From Isohypsibius dastychi (Eukaryota; Tardigrada; Eutardigrada; Parachela; Isohypsibiidae), in contig JAQIWT010001413.1 of NCBI GenBank assembly GCA_034696485.1, positions 1-10,891 on the forward strand: a stretch of 10,891 nucleotides of DNA. The letters are read 5' to 3'. The notes beneath the pieces were generated by a model. It saw only the letters and a program-made list of their open reading frames with translations. It ran no database searches and was not told where the DNA came from. Both the position numbers and the translations under genes were made by a program. Shown here one piece after another: positions 1 to 6,903 of the stretch. Each line of letters opens with the position of its first letter. Positions within the stretch are counted from its first letter, which is position 1.

Positions 1-25
1 AGCTCAAAATATCGTAGAGCAACAT
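1..25 (+). repeat. 25-bp terminal direct repeat, first copy
   Basis: Bases 1-25 are identical to 10867-10891, the last 25 bases of the window. Both copies fall inside the same repeat family. The match is exact over 25 bases and ends at the window edge, as expected for a circular or terminally redundant assembly, or for two contig ends stopped in one repeat. Confidence 0.95.
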
Positions 26-126
26 GTCATGCTTGTTTATTAATTTTTGTGGACGGATTCGAGGTAAAACATGGTTTTTGGGAGCATTCGAAAAAGCGCT
101 CTTGATTGAAAACTTGATTAATTGAC
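1..126. repeat. 3' part of a single arm of the palindromic element family
   Basis: This stretch aligns colinearly with the inner part of the left arm of the palindrome at 6188-6651, from about 6296 to its axis at 6419/6420. Shared blocks include AATATCGTA, GAGCATTC and TTGATTGAA. Similarity stops close to the position matching the axis, and no opposite arm follows. The first 25 bases are repeated exactly at the end of the window, where the outer part of the same arm lies. The copy is clearly more diverged than the two arms of the internal element are from each other. No coding capacity is seen. Confidence 0.8.
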
Positions 127-162
127 GAACCAAGCAAACTTCTTTTTTTGTTTGCGGGGAGA

Positions 163-173
163 GGGGGGGGGGG
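163..173 (+). repeat. 11-base poly-G run
   Basis: Eleven consecutive G residues sit upstream of the receptor gene, just after a small perfect hairpin (GCAAAC at 134-139 pairing with GTTTGC at 150-155). The run is a low-complexity tract with no assigned function. The rest of 127-335 shows no feature beyond being the 5' flank of the receptor gene. Confidence 0.6.
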
Positions 174-335
174 TGAAAGGACTGCTCCTAGTCGGGCATG
201 GCGGTGAGCATACAGGTGAACCAACCAAGATGAGCGGCGTCACTGCATTTACTCTGAGTTGAGCTGCTCCTCCATTCTTGGAACACCAGTTCTTATTTTT
301 CTCCCAAGTTTCAAACACAATCAAATCCAATCAGG

Positions 336-3300
336 ATGCTGAAATGCAGCTCGAGCTGTCACTCAGAATTGATCACGGAAAAAATTCTCCACCTTCAAAT
401 TCGAGTTCTGAGCTTTTTCGGATTGGTACCAATGATTCACCACCACGAAAGCTCGATGATCTCAAAGTTCACTCGTTTGATCGGATTTCTGTTAATATTC
501 TGTGGAATATCGTCATCTGCATTTCAGTTGGCAGCTAACGCAGTCTGCTTCCAAGAAAATGGTGGACCAACAAAGAGCCCTCTCATCAATGTCATCATGC
601 AACTACCCTATGTCTTCCTTAACCTGCGCGCAGTTCTTGCTATCGCAATCTTCACGTTCTCTCGTCAAAAATGGAGGGACCTAATTTTCGAAACTGAAGA
701 ACTGATCAAAAGGTCCGAACTTCGTGAAAATCAACTGATACAAAAAAGTCGTCGTTTCTCCGCCATTTTGGGTTCAGCGACATTGTTCGTTCATATTGGT
801 TGGCTCTGCTTTGTTTGGTGGACTTCCTTCAAACCCCCGCTGGATGCAGGCCGAGATTTTTGGGTTGAGCAGGTCTGGTGTTTGACCGTTGGATTGCAAA
901 ACTGGCAATATGTCGCAGTCTCAACATTCTGCAGCGATCTACAGTTTCTGTTGACGCAACAGATTTACGTCTCTTTGATGGTATTCTCCTTCATTCTGCG
1001 TCTTTGTGTCCAACACGTCAACATTTCTCTGGCCCAACTTCGAGAACAACGTGGCACGATTGACCAAATGATTTCGATGCAAGCCAAAATTGAAAATCTC
1101 CTCAAATGTCACGGACAAGTTCAGGTTGTTTTGACAGAATTGTATTCAGTATTTGGGAACATTTTCACCCTTTGCTATGGTCTCGATTTGATGGCAACTT
1201 TGGGGTTTGTTGCCAGCATGATTTCGACGGCATATGAACCGAAGGGCTATCCAGTTTTCACCGGGGTCAACGTGTTGGTATTTGGTGGATATGCTGTGTT
1301 GTTTCTCATGCCACAGATTCAACTTCACGAAGAGGTGAGTCTAGGAAAGTTCCTTCCAAAAAGGAGAGACAAAATTGTCGTGTTTGAAGGGTGAAAAGCT
1401 TGCAGCGCAGCTGTCAAGGCTGTCAGTTATAACGGTTCAGATGGCGCATACGGTTCACAAGAGAAAAGGATAGCGATGGGCGTGGACTGTGACCATTGCG
1501 GTAAATCGATAACCGCGTGTCCGCATTGACCTCTACTTTTGGCGTTAACGCCCTCCGGTCTGCAGAGAACAATCTCGTGTGCAGGGTGGCAGGTTTCGCA
1601 TTACTCACATTTTCATTGTTTGTTACCTGGCTGAAGTCCAGCCATGACTTGACATGTCAGTCCGGAAACTCTGGAAGTTACTATCCATTTTTTCCTTGTA
1701 GTGGTCTCCTCTAGGTTAATGAGTGGCCTCTGGGATGAAACACAGGAGGATCTGTATATTCTTACGGAACTCTTGTCCGTTGCAAATTCCTGTAAGGATC
1801 TTATTGCCATTGTTGTGGTTTCTTGGAATTCGCTTTTTGTTTTCAGGCCTTTGGAGTTTCTGGAGTGCGAAGGACCGATTGACTTGACGAAACAAAGTAC
1901 CTGGAGTTGGGCTGTGTATGTTATAAGGTTGGTTCTGAGAATTCTGTTATCGGGATTTTATTTATTCAATGTAAAACTCTGAAGTCTGTTTCTTAATTCG
2001 TTGTTGGCAGGTTTATCCGGATTTCTGCGAACACAAGACCAAAAAGAACGAACTACATTGTTCCTGGCTGACTGGAGTGCATAACATGAAAGGAATCCGT
2101 GATTTGGCCCTCGTCGAGGCGTTGGTAGTTAGTATCCAATTTTCTACTTAATAATTTTTTTTGTTTCATTTCCGGTTCAAACAAAGATTTTTTGTGACGC
2201 TTTCGTTTTTTACCCATCTAGCTCTCTTTGTGAATTTATTTATGCTGCCTAGATCAATCATATTTTTGTGGAAGATGTACTGCGCGGGATCCAGCTGCCT
2301 GAACGACAGAATCCCACCAAAAAGAGAATAAACTACGAACAAAATCCCCTATTCCAGATTTTTCCATTTAGACTGGTTCTTTCCGGTTTTGGAAGGTTGG
2401 ATGTTCAGTGAACCTATGACTTCGCTTCCGGTGGATTTTACCTTATGCGCTTATTCATTGAGCAAACCCCTGGTATGTGAAGGGGCTGTTGCTAGCCGCA
2501 AGCCTTCGCTCGCGCCTGATCAGTTTCAAGCTGACGAATTCAAACCAAATCAAACCAACTGAACTGACGAATTTAGAATTAAACCAAACAGAGTTCTTCG
2601 TTTGGGAAATTGCTTCATCTTACTCTTACTCAGTTCGTTTCAGCCCTCGTTCCTTGGAAGTGTTGATTGACGTTGGAAGACTACTTCTACAACCATTTCT
2701 GTTGCTCTGGAATCATCGCCTCCTTGTGCAGCCAATCAAGATAGCGCGTTTATCGGAATGAAATATTCCATCTCCATCTTGATGCTGTAAACAAGAGGAC
2801 ACTCAGTCACTCACTCATTTTATTTCACCCTTGGCCAATTTATCGAGAGAACGGAGTAGGCTATTCCTTGCTGGGTAAATTTTTGAGCAACCATGATTGT
2901 GCTTGACTATTGACAAGAATCCCTGACTTTGAGTATTTTCTTCTTATTAACCGATCACCTTTCTGGTCTAGCTTATTGAGAAGCATGCGTCGAAAAATGG
3001 CACAAGCTGGTTCTGGAGGCAAAGCACCAACACTGCGAACCAGTCTTTCTCCAGCCTGAGCCAGGATCTGTTCGTAATTGCAAAGAAATAGTGTGCCAGC
3101 GCCATCTTGACTTTAGCGTCGTCAGTTTTGCGTGGAATGTTGAAAACTTCGCCTTTTACCGAAATACCAGAGGGGTGCAATATGACGTCTTCGAAAGTCC
3201 TCGTAAGTCACGCTGTTCAGTCCGAATAACCCATTGAAACTTAATTGTTCATTCTAGACTTCCAAACGGATGGGAAGATCGGGTTCTGCAATTGATTGTT

Positions 3301-4793
3301 CATCCTCGTCCTGACGGTCCTGGAGACAATTCGTGTCGCGATTCCTTGCAGATCTTTCACCATCTGCGCAATGCTCCACGAGAAGCTGCACACTTGAATG
3401 CCATTTTGATTTTGTCCGGTATTTGGGGTCGAATTAAGAGGATACACATACCAGATTAGTCGTTTCCGGGAATTCCGTCGAGGTTTTTACTTATTCGTTT
3501 TTATTCTGGTCGGTTTCTGACGGCTAGTTTTTCAGGTGAAACTTGGGGATTCCGCCGTTTTATTAGAAGTGAAAGCGCACAAGACCATATTGTGTTCCCC
3601 GGTCACCAGTATTCGCCGCCATGCTGGCTCATGCAAAGTGATATCTTTGAGTGAATGTCTCTGACCATTTCTACACGATCAAAAAAGAACCCGAAAGTAT
3701 ATTTTGAGATCAAATTTTCCACTATCAGCTTGCACATTATGGTACATTTTGGCATCATCAGATTTTTTTTAAGGATTTTTTGTTGCAATTTGTAGAAATT
3801 CGGGAACTGGAAGCTCTCGGGAACATTCTTTCAAGTACTGTCTTTATTCCAGGAAACCTTCTTTTCAATGATTTACGCGGGTTCCAGTCCTGATATGAAA
3901 GAGCACGCCGCCTCGCTTCTCGTTCTGGGGAGAAATAGCTTTTGAAGCGGTTAATCCCACCGGGTCAGCAAGTTTCCAATTAGCCTTCCTTTGATTCCGT
4001 TTTGAGTCGTTTTGAGTCGTCTTTTTCCGAATTCTGTCGACTTGTTTATGGTTTCTTTTCGTGATCTAAAATTAAGCTCTCGCCGCTGCGCTAGAATGTT
4101 TGAACGCATGCATCTTTTTTCTTTGAAATGCATTTTTCCCGATTAGATCAGTCTTTTTCTAATTTGTTTCTGTGGGAGTGAGGTTTACCGATTTCATGAC
4201 CTTTTGTAATAAATAACCCAAAATTCGATCGATTCCGAATGACAATACAAAATGATGACCCCCTTGCAGACATAAAAATGTCCACCCGCATTCAGCCGGA
4301 AAAATGCGCTCCACCCTGCAGCGTTTACCACATGTGCATTTGGGCTGAATTCAGCCGAAAATCTTCACAAATGCTAATTTTCAGCGAACGGACATGAAAT
4401 TCCCCATCGTGGCAACCTTGCAAACAAAAGTGGTTCTTGATGGGCATCGAACAGCGCTGAAGGGTGGTCAGGTAATTTTTACTTGTGTTGTGGGAATACG
4501 GCTACACGAAACTGTCGAATCGTTTCAGTTACTTTGTCGCAAACAACCGATCATTTTTCACGGAGCTCACCTGTTTCATGTCAACCGAACTTTGTTTGTG
4601 ACGGTGACTATTCTGCTCCCCGTTCATGTTGACGCTTTATGTTAACGTGACCGTTTTTTTACAGACTTTCACAGTCGCACTTTCCTTCTCCGTTATCACC
4701 TATCAGATCCTGTTCAAACCTCCTTCTGCCTCTGGTCCCAATCTTGCTAGCACCAACACTTTGAATCTGAGTTCATTTTTATCACAGAGTTGA
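336..4793 (+). CDS. gustatory-receptor-like seven-transmembrane protein, 4 exons
   Basis: The product is probably a chemoreceptor of the arthropod gustatory receptor (7tm_7) type, a ligand-gated channel in the plasma membrane. My exon model is 336-1334, 4385-4471, 4529-4603 and 4665-4793. All junctions are phase 0, and the protein is 429 aa, the usual size for this family. Exon 1 has the N-terminal RVLSFFGLVP block (residues 23-32), typical of the family start. Its hydrophobic segments lie near residues 46-68, 84-108, 141-162, 205-224, 268-298 and 311-326. Exon 3 holds LLCRKQP and LFHVNRTLF, and exon 4 holds the last membrane segment with ITYQILF, equivalent to the conserved C-terminal TY motif. 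The usual Q-F after TY is absent. Introns 2 and 3 are 57 and 61 nt, but intron 1 is 3050 nt. The start is the ATG at 336 with A at -3. The exon 1 to exon 2 link is inferred from phase and family order. Two separate receptor genes remain possible. Confidence 0.6.
1715..2371 (+). pseudogene. coding-like exons, possibly BTB-BACK related; unresolved
   Basis: Several plus-strand stretches look like exons flanked by splice signals, but no single model joins them in frame. One at 1716-1791 reads LYILTELLSVANS, reminiscent of the second half of a BTB domain. It is followed by a 55-nt GTAAGG...CAG intron-like stretch (1792-1846). Another at about 2011-2126 contains VHNMKGIRDLALVEAL. It joins in phase 0, through GTAGTT...TAG, to a frame from 2253 reading NHIFVEDVLRGIQLPERQ. 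The helical pattern would suit a BACK domain. The phase across 1792-1846 does not fit the best frames on either side. This could be a decayed gene, an active gene I cannot model, or chance open frames. I do not recognise it with certainty. Confidence 0.22.
2981..3420 (+). pseudogene. MATH domain resembling SPOP, nested in receptor intron, probably decayed
   Basis: A plus-strand frame from about 2981 to 3202 has 74 codons without a stop and contains FAWNVENFAFYR (around 3127-3162), then VQYDVFESP. After an intron-like stretch at 3203-3257 (GTAAGT to CTAG, 55 nt) a second frame reads LPNGWEDRVLQLIVHPRPDG, then LQIFHHLRNA and LNAILILSG. In order and spacing this matches the MATH domain of SPOP-type adaptors, with W-x-I-x-N-F-S-F, then S-x-x-F, then L-x-V-x-P-x-G. 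MATH domains in this family bind substrates of CUL3 ubiquitin ligases. The two halves are one base out of phase across the apparent intron. TGA at 2977-2979 lies just upstream in frame, and no start ATG is visible. It therefore looks like a damaged copy, although an unusual splice site or a sequence error could explain the mismatch. Confidence 0.45.
3536..3945 (+). pseudogene. fragmentary MATH-end and BTB-like remnants
   Basis: After a TTTTTCAG acceptor at 3535, one frame starts ETWGFRRFIRSE. This resembles the W-G-F-x-x-F-I end of a SPOP-like MATH domain and is in phase with a possible donor at 3419. Another frame over the same bases contains KAHKTILCSP, like the A-H-K-x-I-L core of BTB. Both cannot be right. 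From about 3795 a frame reads VEIRELEALGN, then, after a one-base shift near 3850, FFSMIYAGSSPDMKEHAASLL, ending at TGA. That resembles the F-x-x-M-x-x-Y-x-G-x-x-P...A...LL second half of a BTB domain. The centre of BTB is missing or scrambled, and stops and shifts break the frame. The order MATH then BTB agrees with a SPOP-like ancestor. The bases from about 3650 to 3790 show no domain. Confidence 0.35.
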
Positions 4794-5672
4794 TACAAAA
4801 CCCGCTACAAATCAGTCTATTAACATTTCACATGTCTTTTGTGCGAGTTCTTGCTACTGACTACCGGTACGTATTCGTTCGCAACCCATCACCAGCTTCG
4901 CCGGCAGACCGAAGAATAAATATTGCAGGTGTTAATTTCTGCTGTGACGATTTTTTAGTATTAATGTGTTTTCAGGTTTGTTCTGAGGGCTGGCTTGATA
5001 GTTCGCTCACATGTGTGCATGCTTTGATGCGATGCTTGCTCACCAGCAGCTTTCACTTTCAGTGTGATTTACAAGATTCAGACAGGTATTGTTCTTTACC
5101 ACACACAGGTGAAAAGGTCACGATCGGTTAATATCTGTCACCAACGCCGAACGCGAAATGCGCTTGGCTGGCGCTGTGCTTGCTGCGCGCTCGCTTCGCT
5201 CTCTACTGCACTCTACTCTTAGCAAACTGCTAACATCGACTTAGGCATTGCTGTCACTAATACAATACAGCAGTAGTTTTGTCTTATTTCAACATTTCTC
5301 ACCAAATCCACGGTTCGGTCGATGACTCCACGTACCCAGCCACGCCGAATCCCAGCTCGATGCAACTTGGTCATATCGTATACAGTGTACCTACAAAGTG
5401 TTCCGCGACATTTTTTAAACAAGCCACGCCACTACCCTACCCTTAGTGTCAAGTACTGCACTTTGCAATTTTTCACGCCGGACATATGCGTAGCGGAGTT
5501 ATTTTAACATCTGACGTACAATAGGAATAATGCGTACAGTACATGATTTCTTGGCAACCACCTCACCTGGCCATTCCAACAATCTATCAGAATTTTTTTG
5601 TTATCATCAAAAATACTTTCCGTTAACTGATTTATTTACTCATTAATCATCTGAGTGTTCCCACACTTGATT
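4794..5672. other. intergenic DNA, no gene recognised
   Basis: This 0.9-kb stretch between the receptor stop codon and the RRM start contains a possible poly(A) signal at 4915. It also holds an open frame on the plus strand (4790-5131) with no recognisable domain and no splice or start context I trust. No tRNA, repeat copy or conserved motif was seen. Its downstream end presumably includes the promoter and 5' UTR of the RRM gene. Confidence 0.5.
4915..4920 (+). terminator. possible poly(A) signal AATAAA of the receptor gene
   Basis: A canonical AATAAA hexamer lies 122 nt after the receptor stop codon and is followed by a T/G-containing stretch from about 4930. The distance suits a short 3' UTR. 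The hexamer is common by chance in AT-rich DNA, so this is only consistent with a cleavage site. Confidence 0.3.
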
Positions 5673-6027
5673 ATGTCGGTTCCCCCATCGCCAACAACCC
5701 TCAAAGTGGAGAATGTCCCGGCTCAAGTAAGGGCATTGTGTGTTGCGGTTGAAGAAGTTGACGAATCATGATGAACAGGTCAAGGAAGAAGAGCTCAAGA
5801 AACTTTGCGAAGGTTTCGGTCCTCTGAAGTCGTTTACTTTCTCCCAGCCACGGCGAGAAGCAACAGTCATCTATGAGGACTCGACTGCTTCAAAGAGAGC
5901 TTGCAAAGAACTGAACAATCACAAGATTAAAAATGGCAACCTCAAAGTACGTAGCTCTTGTTAAACTGAAGCAACGTATACGTATTATCATCTTCCCGGG
6001 TTTCAGGTCAGCTTTGTCACATCCTGA
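5673..6027 (+). CDS. 80-aa single-RRM protein, 3 exons, degenerate RNP motifs
   Basis: Exons 5673-5726, 5779-5946 and 6007-6027 are joined in phase 0 by 52-nt and 60-nt introns (GTAAGG...ACAG and GTACGT...TCAG). The protein is almost exactly one RRM fold. Strand 1 is TLKVENVP (residues 9-16), helix 1 is KEEELKKLCEGFG, and strand 2 is LKSFTFS. Strand 3 is REATVIYED, helix 2 is TASKRACKELNN, and strand 4 is LKVSFV, which forms correctly across the last intron. An in-frame stop at 5652-5654 makes 5673 the first usable ATG. The aromatic positions of RNP2 (strand 1) and RNP1 (strand 3) are replaced by K, E and T. RRMs normally bind single-stranded RNA through those aromatics, so this one may bind RNA differently or bind protein. 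I cannot assign a family. It could also be the surviving 5' part of a longer gene. Confidence 0.65.
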
Positions 6028-6187
6028 TCCGCAGCCGCTCTCACCGAGAAAGGATCTTTTATTTCCACAAACATTTCCCAGTTTAGGTTCAGTTCAATAT
6101 TTTTGGCAAATACCATTACACACGTAGTTCAAGTGGTTTTATCCAAGTGACTGGTGAACATCATATTGACTGCTAATTTAAATGCTA

Positions 6188-6651
6188 CCAGAAAAGACCT
6201 CCAAGTTTGCCACCATAGACTTAACATATGGGTCCGTCCGTCAAGATTGCCACTAATTTTCCTGACCGATTCACGAGACCAGCTCACGTTCCAGCCACGA
6301 AATATCGTAAAGCACCTTGTTGCACTTAATTATTGATATTTTTGGACCCGTTCGACGCAAAACAAAGTTTCTATGAGCATTCAAAAAAGTACTTTTGATT
6401 GAAGATTTGACTGATTTAGTGAAATTAATCAGAAAAATCAATCAAGAGCACTTGTTGAATGCTCATAGAAACTCTGTTTTGCGTCGAACTGGTCCATAAA
6501 TATCAATAACCAAGTGCAACAAGGTGCTTTACGATATTTCGTGGTGGGAACGTGAGCTGGTCTCGTGAATCGGTCAAGAAAATTAGTGGCAATCTTGACG
6601 GACGGACCCCTATGTTAAGTCTATGGTGGCAAACTTGAAGGTCTTCTCTGG
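6188..6651. mobile_element. 464-bp near-perfect palindromic MITE/foldback element
   Basis: The left arm (6188-6419) and right arm (6420-6651) are inverted copies of one another over their whole length. They differ by scattered substitutions and a few short indels. The arms start CCAG and end CTGG, and each end abuts TA (6186-6187 and 6652-6653), as expected for a TA target duplication of Tc1/mariner-like elements. There is no coding capacity, so it would be non-autonomous. A related arm at the window end begins with the same TA then CCAG, which independently supports this boundary. The element lies between the convergent RRM and SPP genes. If transcribed from either side it would fold into a long hairpin. 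Confidence 0.9.
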
Positions 6652-6653
6652 TA

Positions 6654-6903
6654 TGTAAGTGACCTGGCATTGCAAACAAGGTCTATGAAGAGACGTATGA
6701 TCTGCATCACAGCAACTTGTTTGAAACTAGTTCAGCTTTAGTTCGTAATGCAGTTAGGAAACCACTTTCCCTAAATACGGTCAGTAAGCATTATGATTTT
6801 CTTAAACAGAGTCTATAAAATGAACACCAGCAGAAAAATATCAAAATGGAAAGATGAAGTAATAAAAGTGTCAACACCGATACATTCTGAGAATGAGTGT
6901 CGT
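6654..6903. other. 3' flank of the signal peptide peptidase gene
   Basis: This 250-bp stretch separates the palindrome from the SPP stop codon and presumably contains the SPP 3' UTR. I found no canonical AATAAA on the minus strand here, so the cleavage site is undetermined and transcription might run into the palindrome. Confidence 0.4.

Larger units (their letters stand above)
1335..4384 (+). other. 3-kb intron 1 of the receptor gene, with embedded coding-like DNA
   Basis: The intron starts with a consensus GTGAGT donor at 1335 and ends with TTTTCAG at 4384. Most introns in this window are 52 to 312 nt, so it is exceptional. From 1335 to about 1700 and from about 3960 to 4384 I see no domain. 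A perfect tandem 10-mer (TTTGAGTCGT twice) lies at 4001-4020. From 2372 to 2980 there are broken plus-strand open stretches without a recognisable domain, for example one around 2760-2907 interrupted by stops. The segments at 1715-2371, 2981-3420 and 3536-3945 are described separately. Confidence 0.5.

Noticed and set aside
134-155. Small hairpin before the poly-G run as a terminator
   Set aside because: It has a six-base stem with a T-rich loop in a eukaryotic context and no gene ending nearby on the plus strand.
1701-1982. 93-codon plus-strand open frame as a second receptor exon
   Set aside because: Its acceptors are out of phase with exon 1 (phase 0), it lacks receptor motifs, and the exon at 4385 fits both phase and family order.
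2968-3180. Open frame on the minus strand of 70 codons
   Set aside because: It is antisense to the MATH-like plus-strand frame, and the splice signals around it read on the plus strand.
3241-3447. Open frame on the minus strand of 68 codons
   Set aside because: The plus strand over the same bases matches the MATH core (RVLQLIVHPRPDG), so this is its shadow.
4001-4020. Perfect tandem 10-mer as a satellite or regulatory array
   Set aside because: Only two units are present, so it is a chance-level microduplication.
4790-5131. 113-codon plus-strand open frame after the receptor gene
   Set aside because: No recognisable domain or supporting context was found. It overlaps the receptor stop and a poly(A)-like hexamer.
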